DNA of 6,982 bases, from assembly GCA_913009915.1 (NCBI GenBank), contig CAJVYZ010000144.1:1-6982 (forward strand), given 5' to 3'. The stretch is from an uncultured Gemmatimonadota bacterium. GTDB taxonomy: Bacteria > Gemmatimonadota > Gemmatimonadetes > Gemmatimonadales > GWC2-71-9. Numbering within the stretch: the stretch's first letter is position 1; each line of letters starts with the position of its first letter. A program made the translations under genes and the position numbers. Shown here one piece after another: positions 1 through 5,938 of the stretch. Below the pieces are notes generated by a model that ran no database searches, was not told where the DNA came from, and saw only the letters and a list, made by a program, of their open reading frames with translations.

Positions 1-109
1 GGGTGCTGGGCGCTGGCGCGTGGTGCGTGCGTCACGGGTGGTCGATTGGGGGGGGGGGTGGGTGCGGGGTGTGGGGGGGGGGGGGGGGTGTGTGGTTTTT
101 TTTTTTTTT
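1..109. other. Low-complexity G/T-rich artefact at contig end
   Basis: This stretch is almost only G and T, with a long G run around 73-88 and a T run at 96-109, and it leads directly into an Illumina adapter. Nothing in it resembles a gene, promoter or genomic repeat. Poly-G and poly-T runs beside an adapter are typical of read-through or low-signal sequence carried into an assembly. I treat it as non-biological, although the first ~50 bases are somewhat less simple and their origin cannot be decided from the window. Reading frames that start here are spurious. Confidence 0.85.
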
Positions 110-167
110 AATGATACGGCGACCACCGAGATCTACACTCTTTCCCTACACGACGCTCTTCCGATCT
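110..167 (+). other. Illumina P5 / TruSeq universal adapter contamination
   Basis: The 58 bases from 110 to 167 match the full Illumina universal adapter, beginning AATGATACGGCGACCACCGA and ending ACGACGCTCTTCCGATCT, with no mismatch that I can see. Genomic insert should begin at the next base, 168. Translating across it gives the peptides often seen as contamination in protein databases, for example NDTATTEIYTLSLHDALPI in one frame and MIRRPPRSTLFPYTTLFRS in another. It should be trimmed before any gene is called upstream of 168. Confidence 0.98.
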
Positions 168-168
168 G

Positions 169-1713
169 GCGCGCGAAGCAGAGGCTCGCGGCGCCAGGGC
201 TTTGGTGCTGTATTCCGATCCCCAGGACGACGGCTTCTTCCGTGGCGACGTGTACCCCGATGGCCCGATGCGCCCGCCTCAGGCCGTGCAACGGGGCAGC
301 CTATACAACGGCCGGGGGGATCCCTCGACCCCGGGATGGCCTTCCACGGAGGGTGCCCGACGGCTGCCGGCCGACTCGATGGCCATTCCCAGAATTCCGG
401 TGCTGCCCATCGGCTACGCCAACGCCGAACAGATCCTCGGCCGGTTGCAGGGCGAGTCGGTGCCGCAGGAGTGGCAGGGTGGCCTCCCGTTCCGCTATCA
501 CCTGGGCGACGGGTCGGTGACGCTGCGCGTGGCCGTGTGGCCCGAGCGGGGCGAGCGGGCCTACAAGACCATCATGAACACGTTCGGGGTCATCCGGGGC
601 AGCGAGTGGCCCGAGGAACTGGTGATCGCCGGAGGGCACCGCGACGCATGGGGACCGGGCGCGGTCGACAATGTGAGCGGAATCGTCAGCCTGCTGGAGG
701 CGGCCAGGGCGTGGGGCACGGCGCTCGAGGCCGGCTACCGGCCCCGGCGCACCATCGTGCTGGCTACCTGGGATGCTGAAGAATGGGGCTTGGTGGGTTC
801 GGTGGAGTGGGTCGAAGTCATGGCCGAGACTCTCCGACGGCAGGCGGTAGTCTACCTCAACCAGGACGTGGCGGTTGCCGGGCGCAACTTCGGCGCGTCG
901 GGGAGTGCCTCACTCCATCAGCTGGTGTACCACATGGCCGGCACCGTGCTCCAGCCGGGCGACACGGTGAGCGTCTACGCCGCGTGGCGCCGCCGCCTGG
1001 AGGAAGACGCCGACGACGAGCCCAAGATCGGCAACCTCGGCGGCGGCAGCGACTTTGCCGGGTTCTACAACCATCTGGGCATCCCGTCGTTCGGCTTTGG
1101 CTTCGGCGGTCCGTACGGCGTGTACCACTCGGCCTACGACTCCTATGAGTACATGACCCGCTTCAGCGATCCCGGTGGGCTGAGCCATGCGGCGGCCGGG
1201 ACGCTGGTGTCCGTCACCATCGCCCGGCTGGCCAACGCGGACGTGGTCCCCTTCGACTATAAGGATTACGGCAGCCATCTGGCCAGCATCATGGAACCGA
1301 TCCGCGACCAAGCCGAGGCGTTGGGCTGGGACACGGAACCGTTCGATGATCTGCTGGGCGCCGCCGAGGAACTGGCGCAATCAGGGACCCGCTTCAACGA
1401 GGCGCGCGATGCCGCGTTGGCCATAGGGAGCCTGGAGCCCGCGCTCTCGGCGGAGGTAAACGCCGCTCTCCGGATGGTGGAACGGCACATGGTCCGGCCG
1501 ATGGGGCTGGTGGGCCGGCCGTGGATGCGGAACCTGGTCTTCGCCTCCGACCGCGACAACGGCTATGCCACCATCCCGCTTCCTTCGGTGTCGGAGGCCA
1601 TCCGCGGTGAAGACGAGGCTCTGATGCGGCGGGAAATCGAGGATCTGGTGGCCCATGTTCGGGAAGCGGCCCGGGCGGTGGATCGGGCGACGGGGGAACT
1701 AGAAGAGGGCTAA
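169..1713 (+). CDS. M28B metallopeptidase, glutamate carboxypeptidase II-like (5' partial)
   Basis: This is a zinc-dependent exopeptidase of the GCPII / transferrin-receptor-like family, probably an exported enzyme that trims peptides. The frame is open from the adapter junction; no start codon is visible, and the TTG at 202 lies inside conserved sequence (ARALVLYSDP), so it is not the start. Numbering from 169 (514 residues present), the end of the protease-associated domain comes first (YPDG, VQRGSLYNGRGDPSTPG), then the catalytic domain. Its expected metal ligands and catalytic acid are all present: H157 (GGHRDAW), D167 (GAVDNVSG), E204/E205 (WDAEEWG), D233 (YLNQD) and H320 (VYHSAYDSYE). 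A C-terminal helical dimerisation domain follows from about residue 375. Compared with full-length relatives, roughly the first 200 residues are missing, including any signal peptide. At the human GCPII glutamate-pocket motif NKYA, this protein has NGYA (residues 464-467), so glutamate specificity should not be assumed. The last codons lie in the intergenic repeat. Confidence 0.93.
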   Translation, partial: AREAEARGARALVLYSDPQDDGFFRGDVYPDGPMRPPQAVQRGSLYNGRGDPSTPGWPSTEGARRLPADSMAIPRIPVLPIGYANAEQILGRLQGESVPQEWQGGLPFRYHLGDGSVTLRVAVWPERGERAYKTIMNTFGVIRGSEWPEELVIAGGHRDAWGPGAVDNVSGIVSLLEAARAWGTALEAGYRPRRTIVLATWDAEEWGLVGSVEWVEVMAETLRRQAVVYLNQDVAVAGRNFGASGSASLHQLVYHMAGTVLQPGDTVSVYAAWRRRLEEDADDEPKIGNLGGGSDFAGFYNHLGIPSFGFGFGGPYGVYHSAYDSYEYMTRFSDPGGLSHAAAGTLVSVTIARLANADVVPFDYKDYGSHLASIMEPIRDQAEALGWDTEPFDDLLGAAEELAQSGTRFNEARDAALAIGSLEPALSAEVNAALRMVERHMVRPMGLVGRPWMRNLVFASDRDNGYATIPLPSVSEAIRGEDEALMRREIEDLVAHVREAARAVDRATGELEEG

Positions 1714-1763
1714 GACGGCTAAGAGGGCTAAGAGGAGTCATCCATTTCCGTCTTAGCCCTCTT
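1703..1763. terminator. Inverted repeat, probable bidirectional terminator
   Basis: A perfect 16-bp arm at 1703-1718 (AAGAGGGCTAAGACGG) pairs with 1748-1763 (CCGTCTTAGCCCTCTT), leaving a 29-nt loop. On the + strand the stem is followed by TTCCCTCTT. The element lies between convergent genes and overlaps the stop codon of the peptidase gene. Position and structure fit a terminator usable from both sides. The loop is long and the U-run is short and interrupted, so termination efficiency is uncertain. Confidence 0.5.
1708..1734 (+). repeat. 9-bp tandem repeat, GGCTAAGAG type (3 copies)
   Basis: Three head-to-tail 9-mers run GGCTAAGAC, GGCTAAGAG, GGCTAAGAG. The first holds the stop codon of the M28B peptidase gene (TAA, 1711-1713). 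The unit is the reverse complement of the pyrimidine-rich unit repeated at 1752-1818, so the two arrays face each other across a short spacer (1735-1747). The deviating C in the first copy is matched by a deviating G at 1750 in the opposite array, consistent with an inverted duplication or with selection for base pairing. Confidence 0.85.
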
Positions 1764-1818
1764 TTCCCTCTTAGCCCTCTTTTCCCTCTTAGCCCTCTTT
1801 TCCCTCTTAGCCCTCTTT
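1752..1818. repeat. 18-bp tandem repeat, CTTAGCCCTCTTTTCCCT (about 3.7 copies)
   Basis: Perfect 18-bp units start at 1752, 1770 and 1788, with a partial one at 1806. Each unit is two alternating 9-mers, CTTAGCCCT and CTTTTCCCT, so the underlying period is 9 bp, as in the facing array at 1708-1734. One strand is almost wholly pyrimidine. The last partial copy is coding: read on the - strand it gives the final codons and stop of dcd. No sequence divergence is seen among the copies, which suggests recent amplification or active homogenisation. Confidence 0.92.
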
Positions 1819-2385
1819 ATTAGATGAGAGCTTCGGCAGCGTCACGCCTCGCTGCGCCTGATACTTGCCTTTCTTGTCGGCGTAGCTGGTTTGACAAATG
1901 TCGTCGTCGTCCGCCTCGAAGAACAACACCTGACAGATACCCTCGTTGGCATAGACCTTGGCCGGAAGGGGCGTGGTGTTGGAGATCTCCAGGGTGACGT
2001 GTCCCTCCCACTCGGGCTCGAACGGCGTCACGTTGGTGATGATACCACAGCGGGCGTAGGTCGACTTGCCGACGCAGATGGTCAGTACGTTGCGGGGGAT
2101 TCGGAAGTACTCGATCGAACGGGCCAGGGCGAAGCTGTTCGGCGGCACGATGCAGACGTCGCTGGTGAGCTCCACGAAGCTGCGCTCGTCGAAGGCCTTG
2201 GGATCCACCACGGCGGAGAGCGCGTTGGTGAAGATCTTGAATTCCGGGGCCACGCGCATGTCGTAGCCGTAGGACGACACCCCGTAGGAGATCGTCCCGG
2301 GCCGGACCTGCCCTTCGACGAACGGGTCGATCATGGCATGCTCGAGACACATGCGGCGTATCCATTGGTCCGACTTGATCGACAT
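1807..2385 (-). CDS. dcd: dCTP deaminase
   Basis: This cytosolic enzyme deaminates dCTP to dUTP, feeding dUMP and then dTTP synthesis; some family members also hydrolyse dUTP. The product has 192 residues, close to the usual 185-195. The start at 2385 gives [12 protein letters not shown], the standard N-terminus of this subfamily, with AGAGG four bases upstream; a longer in-frame start at 2475 falls inside the predicted promoter and is rejected. Conserved parts in order are SSYGYDMR (37-44), [14 protein letters not shown] (60-73), [21 protein letters not shown] (81-101), the nucleotide-binding [10 protein letters not shown] (106-115), [12 protein letters not shown] with the probable catalytic E133, and the C-terminal [12 protein letters not shown] (174-185). 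The motifs alone do not settle whether it is mono- or bifunctional. The tail SSNKEG after LPKL is an oddity: KEG and the stop are encoded by the last copy of the intergenic repeat. The gene converges on the M28B peptidase gene and diverges from nuoA. Confidence 0.97.
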   Translation of the reverse strand: MSIKSDQWIRRMCLEHAMIDPFVEGQVRPGTISYGVSSYGYDMRVAPEFKIFTNALSAVVDPKAFDERSFVELTSDVCIVPPNSFALARSIEYFRIPRNVLTICVGKSTYARCGIITNVTPFEPEWEGHVTLEISNTTPLPAKVYANEGICQVLFFEADDDDICQTSYADKKGKYQAQRGVTLPKLSSNKEG

Positions 2386-2473
2386 GGAGCCTCTAGGTGA
2401 CAAGTGACTGATCCCATGGGGACCGCGTCTCAGCGCTGCTGTCTCGCGGTTCCCACCGGTGCCTGTGTGGCGC

Positions 2474-2501
2474 AATATAACCCGCCCTAACTGTGTGTCA
2501 G
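2474..2501 (-). promoter_or_regulatory. sigma70-type promoter for dcd
   Basis: Reading the - strand, a -35 box CTGACA (2501-2496, 5 of 6 to TTGACA) is followed after 16 bp by a -10 box TATATT (2479-2474, 5 of 6 to TATAAT). Transcription would start near 2467, giving dcd a leader of about 80 nt. It is the best promoter-like sequence in the divergent region. On the + strand the same AT-rich core reads TATAAC (2476-2481), so weak transcription toward nuoA is possible, but no -35 box is seen at the right distance. Confidence 0.55.
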
Positions 2502-2518
2502 CAAGGCAAATACGCGGC

Positions 2519-2547
2519 TTGAACTCGCCTCGGGCCCCGGTTAGGTT
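2519..2547 (+). promoter_or_regulatory. Possible promoter for the nuo operon
   Basis: TTGAAC (2519-2524, 4 of 6 to the -35 consensus) is followed after 17 bp by TAGGTT (2542-2547, 3 of 6 to the -10 consensus). The predicted start near 2554 lies just before the Rex-like palindrome, so a repressor bound there would cover the start of the transcript. The -10 match is weak, and a different sigma factor or start point is quite possible. Confidence 0.3.
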
Positions 2548-2557
2548 GCAGTCGCTT

Positions 2558-2575
2558 TAGTGAAATCTTTCACGA
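2558..2575. promoter_or_regulatory. Candidate Rex (NADH/NAD+ sensor) operator upstream of nuoA
   Basis: The core 2560-2573, GTGAAATCTTTCAC, is a perfect palindrome with 6-bp arms and a 2-bp centre. Over the 18-bp window 2558-2575 it matches a typical Rex site, TTGTGAAATATTTCACAA, at 15 of 18 positions. Rex is a repressor released from DNA when NADH is high relative to NAD+, and in Streptomyces it is known to control the nuo operon. The site sits 12 bp before the nuoA start codon, where a bound repressor would block transcription of the complex I genes. The match and the target gene agree; binding itself is inferred, and no rex gene is in the window. Confidence 0.6.
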
Positions 2576-2585
2576 TTGCCGAGAC

Positions 2586-2951
2586 ATGCTGCAGCCATAC
2601 GTACCGCTGTTAGTGCTGACCCTGTTCGTGGTGGCCAACGCGATCATCATGATCGGGTTGTCCCTCGTCCTGTCCACCTACCGCCGGACCGCCGTCAAGG
2701 ACCAGCCATACGAATCCGGGATGCCCGTCCTGGAGGACTCACGCGGTCGCTTCTCGGTCAAGTTCTATTTGGTCGCCATGCTGTTCATCGTGTTCGACAT
2801 CGAAGTCGTCTTCATGGTGCCGTGGGCGGTGGCTTTCCGGCAGCTCCCGGCCGAATCGGGGCATCTCCTGGCAGCGATGGGGTTTTTCCTGGCCGTCCTG
2901 ACGGTCGGATTCGTCTATGCCTGGAAGCGGAGGGCGCTGGAATGGGCGTAG
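2586..2951 (+). CDS. nuoA: NADH-quinone oxidoreductase subunit A
   Basis: NuoA (ND3 homologue) is a small membrane subunit of complex I at the junction of the membrane arm and the quinone-binding cavity. The 121-residue length is typical. Three membrane helices are visible at about 5-29, 60-82 and 93-113. The loop after helix 1 contains [24 protein letters not shown] (41-64), and helix 2 carries the family motif [16 protein letters not shown] (66-81) with D71 and E73. The loop has Ser where mitochondrial ND3 and many bacteria have Cys (YECG); E. coli also has Ser (FESG), so this is a normal variant. No start codon exists further upstream in frame before the Rex-like site. The Shine-Dalgarno sequence is weak (only GAGAC directly before the ATG). 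It is the first gene of the nuo operon. Confidence 0.97.
   Translation: MLQPYVPLLVLTLFVVANAIIMIGLSLVLSTYRRTAVKDQPYESGMPVLEDSRGRFSVKFYLVAMLFIVFDIEVVFMVPWAVAFRQLPAESGHLLAAMGFFLAVLTVGFVYAWKRRALEWA
2929..2934 (+). promoter_or_regulatory. Ribosome binding site of nuoB
   Basis: GGAGGG lies inside the end of nuoA, seven bases before the ATG at 2942. It fixes the nuoB start against a much longer in-frame opening that reaches back across nuoA. Confidence 0.75.
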
Positions 2952-3550
2952 GGCAAGAAGACCACGCGGTGGTCTCGGAAATATCCCCGAACTGGGTCAC
3001 CACCAAGCTCGACTACCTGATCAACCTGGCTCGGACCAAGTCGTTGTGGCCCATGCCGTTCGGGACCGCGTGTTGCGCCATCGAGTTCATGGCCACGGCC
3101 GCGTCCCGTTACGATCTGGCCCGGTTCGGCATGGAACGGATGAGCTTCTCGCCCAGGCAGGCCGACGTGCTGATCTGCGCCGGCCGCCTGCCGTTCAAGC
3201 TGGCGCCGGTGATTCGCCGAATCTGGGACCAGATGCCACAGCCCAAGTGGGCCATTTCCATGGGTGCCTGCGCCTCTTCGGGCGGGATCTTCGACAACTA
3301 CGCCATGGTGCAGGGCATCGACACCATCATCCCGGTGGACGTCTATGTGCCCGGATGCCCGCCCCGCCCTGAGGGCTTGCTGTACGGCATTCTCATGCTG
3401 CACAAGAAGATCACCGGGGAGTCCCTGGCGGATCCGGGGCTGCGCCAGGAGTTCACCTTGCGTGAGGACGGGTTGTTCCTTGCGCCTGAGCGCGTCGACG
3501 AACTGGGGGAGCCGTTCGGGAACTCCGTGCACCAGACCCGGTCCGGATGA
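2942..3550 (+). CDS. nuoB: NADH-quinone oxidoreductase subunit B (N2 cluster)
   Basis: NuoB (PSST / Nqo6 homologue) is a peripheral-arm subunit that binds iron-sulphur cluster N2, the last electron carrier before quinone. The product has 202 residues. The four expected 4Fe-4S ligands are present: the adjacent pair C44-C45 ([10 protein letters not shown]), C110 ([10 protein letters not shown]) and C139 ([11 protein letters not shown]). The segment [30 protein letters not shown] (70-99) has the AGRL form seen in Thermus Nqo6, in place of the AGTVTNK form common in Proteobacteria. The frame is open far upstream through nuoA, but the homologous protein begins at 2942, which has its own GGAGGG and overlaps the nuoA stop by 10 bp. 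The last ~40 residues (from about 160) are less conserved. It overlaps nuoC by 4 bp (ATGA). Confidence 0.97.
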   Translation: MGVGQEDHAVVSEISPNWVTTKLDYLINLARTKSLWPMPFGTACCAIEFMATAASRYDLARFGMERMSFSPRQADVLICAGRLPFKLAPVIRRIWDQMPQPKWAISMGACASSGGIFDNYAMVQGIDTIIPVDVYVPGCPPRPEGLLYGILMLHKKITGESLADPGLRQEFTLREDGLFLAPERVDELGEPFGNSVHQTRSG

Positions 3551-4155
3551 CAACGGAGTCGCCCTCGGTCCCGGCGCTCAAGGAGGCATTGGGCAGCGCC
3601 ATTCTTCGGGCCGCCGTGGTGTGTGGTGACACCATCGTCTACCTGGCACGCGATAGGGCGCACGACGTGCTGGCCTGGCTCAAGGACACGCCCGATCAGT
3701 CTTTCGATTACCTGACCGACATCACCGCCGTGGAGTACCGCGATCTCGAGCGGCCGCTCGAGGTCGTCTATCAACTTCGCTCCCTGGAGCGGCGCGCCGA
3801 CCTCCGCCTCAAAATCGAACTCGACCCCCAGGGCGACTTGCGGGTCGATTCAGTGTATGACCTGTGGCGCGGCGCGGATTGGCTCGAGCGCGAGGTGTTC
3901 GACATGTTCGGCGTGACGTTCACCGGTCATCCGGACCTGCGCCGCATCCTGATGTGGGAGAGCTACGCGGAGGGGCATCCGCTCCGGAAGGACTTCCCGC
4001 TCAGGGGACACTTCAGTCGGGCCGAGCAAGTCCGGCGGGCGCTGTCGCTCCAGCCGGAAGAACACTATTCGCCGGAAGAACTGGAACTGGTCGCCAGGCG
4101 CCTGCGCAAGGATGACACCGGTCGGGTGCCGTCGCACAGGGGAGGGCGGGCGTGA
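3547..4155 (+). CDS. nuoC: NADH-quinone oxidoreductase subunit C
   Basis: NuoC (30-kDa subunit, Nqo5) is a cofactor-free peripheral-arm protein that packs against NuoB and NuoD in the quinone-connecting module. The product has 202 residues. The family signature is clear: [14 protein letters not shown] (112-125), [10 protein letters not shown] (127-136) and [12 protein letters not shown] (143-154). The first ~100 residues have the usual fold-level pattern, such as [12 protein letters not shown] (53-64). The start ATG overlaps the nuoB stop as ATGA and has no clear Shine-Dalgarno sequence, so translation probably depends on coupling to nuoB. The tail after residue 185 is basic and variable. The gene is separate from nuoD, unlike the fused nuoCD of E. 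coli. Confidence 0.96.
   Translation: MTTESPSVPALKEALGSAILRAAVVCGDTIVYLARDRAHDVLAWLKDTPDQSFDYLTDITAVEYRDLERPLEVVYQLRSLERRADLRLKIELDPQGDLRVDSVYDLWRGADWLEREVFDMFGVTFTGHPDLRRILMWESYAEGHPLRKDFPLRGHFSRAEQVRRALSLQPEEHYSPEELELVARRLRKDDTGRVPSHRGGRA
4141..4146 (+). promoter_or_regulatory. Ribosome binding site deciding the GTG start of nuoD
   Basis: GGAGGG lies in the last codons of nuoC, five bases before GTG at 4152. It supports this GTG, which overlaps the nuoC stop as GTGA, over the ATG pair at about 4275. Confidence 0.65.
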
Positions 4156-5429
4156 GCCGGCGAACCGTGGAGCTGACGCTGTCCACCTCGGGGCTCGACG
4201 CCGACGGGAAGCCGACACTCGACCCCTTGGGAATAGCCGCCCCGGGCCGCCCTGACCGGCTTGCCGGCGAGGGGATGATGGTCAACATCGGCCCCCAGCA
4301 CCCGGCGACCCACGGGGTGCTCCGGCTGGTGGTGGAACTGGACGGCGAAACGGTGGTGCGGATGATTCCCCACGTGGGGTATTTGCACTCCGGCTTCGAG
4401 AAACTGGGTGAATACCGCCACTACAATCAAATAATTCCCCTGACCGACCGGACCGATTATCTGGCCCCGATGGCCAACAACGTCTGCCTGGCGCTGGCGG
4501 TCGAGAAGCTGATGGGCATCGAGATCACCGAGCGGTGCACGGTGCTGCGGGTGATCGCCTGCGAAATGAGCCGCATCATCTCCCACATCGTGTGGATCGG
4601 CACTACCGGGATCGATCTCGGGGCTTTCACCCCGTTCCTGTGGTCGTTCCAGCAGCGGGAGATGATCTACAACCTGCAGGAAGCGTGGACCGGGGCAAGA
4701 CTCACCACCAGCATGACGCGCGTGGGCGGGTTGATGGCGGACATCCCCGAAGGCTGGGCCGAGGAGCTTCGAGGGTTTACCCGGAATTTTCCCAAGGTGC
4801 TCGACGAGATCGACACCATGTTCACCAACAATGGGATCTGGTGCGGACGGACCCAGGGTATCGGCGTGATCTCGGCCGAAGACGCCATCAACTACTCCCT
4901 GTCGGGCCCCATGCTCAGGGCGTCGCGGGTGCCCTATGACGTCCGCAAGGACCGGCCCTATCTCGACTACGAAACCTACGATTTCGAGATCCCCGTCGGT
5001 GAGCACGGCGACGTCTACGACCGGTATCGCGTTCGACTGGAGGAGATGTATCAGTCCAACCGCATCCTCGAACAGGCGCTCGACCGTTTGAAGCCCGGCC
5101 CAGTGAACGTCGACGACCCCCGAGTCATCCTTCCGCCGAAATCGCGGGCCATGAGCGACATGGAAGCGATGATCTATCACTTCAAGCAGGTGATGGAAGG
5201 GATCAAGCCGCCGGTAGGTGAAGTCTATATGGGAGTGGAGAATCCCAAGGGCGAGCTGGGGTACTACCTCGTCTCCGACGGAACCGCCAAACCGGTGCGG
5301 TGGCGCATCCGCCCGCCGGCGTTCATCAACCTGGCAGCGTTGCCGAAGTTGTGTGAGGGGGCCCTGTTGTCCGACGTCATCGCCATCAACGCCAGTGTAG
5401 ACATCGTGATGGGGGAGGTCGACCGATGA
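4152..5429 (+). CDS. nuoD: NADH-quinone oxidoreductase subunit D (49 kDa, quinone site)
   Basis: NuoD (Nqo4 homologue) forms, with NuoB, the quinone-reduction site at the base of the peripheral arm. The product has 425 residues, full length for an unfused NuoD. Key parts are IGPQHPATHGVLRL (46-59) with H54, and LTDRTDYLAP (97-106) with Y103; by alignment from memory these correspond to His38 and Tyr87 of Thermus Nqo4, the quinone head-group ligands. The family signature appears as YLHSGFEKLGEYRHYNQ (77-93). Later blocks include SRIISHIVWIGTTGIDLGAFTPF, LRASRVPYDVRKDRPYLDYETYDFEIP, SMEAMIYHFK-like MSDMEAMIYHFK, GELGYYLVSDG and the C-terminal MGEVDR. The start is GTG, with GGAGGG upstream and GTGA overlap with nuoC. 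The ~40 residues before MMVNIGPQHP are poorly conserved, and an internal start at M42/M43 cannot be fully excluded. It overlaps nuoE by 4 bp. Confidence 0.97.
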   Translation: MSRRTVELTLSTSGLDADGKPTLDPLGIAAPGRPDRLAGEGMMVNIGPQHPATHGVLRLVVELDGETVVRMIPHVGYLHSGFEKLGEYRHYNQIIPLTDRTDYLAPMANNVCLALAVEKLMGIEITERCTVLRVIACEMSRIISHIVWIGTTGIDLGAFTPFLWSFQQREMIYNLQEAWTGARLTTSMTRVGGLMADIPEGWAEELRGFTRNFPKVLDEIDTMFTNNGIWCGRTQGIGVISAEDAINYSLSGPMLRASRVPYDVRKDRPYLDYETYDFEIPVGEHGDVYDRYRVRLEEMYQSNRILEQALDRLKPGPVNVDDPRVILPPKSRAMSDMEAMIYHFKQVMEGIKPPVGEVYMGVENPKGELGYYLVSDGTAKPVRWRIRPPAFINLAALPKLCEGALLSDVIAINASVDIVMGEVDR

Positions 5430-5938
5430 GTACGGCCGGAGCCAGCGCGTCCGAGACCGGTTACCAGCCGGTCTTTACCGGAGAGGCCATGGCCGCTCTC
5501 GAAGCGTTGTTTGAGCGGTATCCCACCAAGCAGGCCTGCATGCTGCCGGCGTTGTGGATGGTGCAGGAGGCCCGAGGCTGGATCTCCGAGCGCGCCATGG
5601 CTGAGGTGGCTGAGGTGATCGGCGTGACGCCGGCGTACGTAAAGGGCGTGGTGACGTTCTACACCATGTACCACACTCATCCGGTGGGCCGGAACGTCAT
5701 CCAGGTGTGTACCACCACTCCTTGTAGTCTGTGCGGTGCGGAAGACGTGCTGCGGACCATCCTGCTGGAAACCGGATGCGAGGAATTGGGCCGTACCAGC
5801 CCGGACGGTCGCTTCACCGTGCAAGAGGTCGAGTGCCTCGGCGCCTGCGGGTTTGCCACGCCCATCATGGTCAACGACGATTTCATCGAGAGCGTGACCC
5901 CCGAGCGGGTGGCCGGGCTGCTGGAGGGCTACAAATAA
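5426..5938 (+). CDS. nuoE: NADH-quinone oxidoreductase subunit E (24 kDa, 2Fe-2S)
   Basis: NuoE (Nqo2 homologue) belongs to the NADH-dehydrogenase module and carries the off-path 2Fe-2S cluster N1a in a thioredoxin-like domain. The product has 170 residues. An N-terminal helical part (about 18-75) contains the typical LFERYPTKQACMLPALWMVQEARGWIS and the block TPAYVKGVVTFYTMY (68-82). The four ligands are C95 and C100 (VCTTTPCSLCGAE) and C137 and C141 (VECLGACGFATP). C103 is an extra Cys near the first pair. The ATG overlaps the nuoD stop as ATGA, and GGGGGAGG stands seven bases upstream. The stop shares one base with the nuoF start. Confidence 0.97.
   Translation: MSTAGASASETGYQPVFTGEAMAALEALFERYPTKQACMLPALWMVQEARGWISERAMAEVAEVIGVTPAYVKGVVTFYTMYHTHPVGRNVIQVCTTTPCSLCGAEDVLRTILLETGCEELGRTSPDGRFTVQEVECLGACGFATPIMVNDDFIESVTPERVAGLLEGYK

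Noticed and set aside
3..779. Long reading frames starting in the first 110 bases
   Set aside because: They begin in poly-G/poly-T and adapter sequence, then run out of frame through the M28B gene, whose own frame has all the conserved motifs.
1752..1818. CRISPR-like array
   Set aside because: The 18-bp units are contiguous with no unique spacers, so this is a simple tandem repeat.
1752..1818. Triplex (H-DNA) forming tract
   Set aside because: The strand is pyrimidine-rich, but an AG interrupts each 18-bp unit, so a stable intramolecular triplex is not well supported.
2386..2475. 30-residue N-terminal extension of dcd
   Set aside because: The start at 2475 lies in the predicted -10 box, the extension has no family similarity, and [12 protein letters not shown] at 2385 is the standard N-terminus with a nearby Shine-Dalgarno sequence.
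2560..2573. GTGAAATCTTTCAC as an RNA hairpin in the nuoA leader
   Set aside because: A 2-nt loop cannot close and the remaining 5-bp AU-rich stem would be weak, so a DNA-level operator is the better reading.
2576..2941. Extended 5' part of the nuoB frame
   Set aside because: This part is antiphase to nuoA and is just open high-GC sequence; the NuoB homology and GGAGGG site point to the ATG at 2942.
4065..5180. 371-codon open frame on the - strand opposite nuoD
   Set aside because: It is a shadow of nuoD caused by high GC codon bias. It shows no recognisable domain, and nuoD is unambiguous on the other strand.
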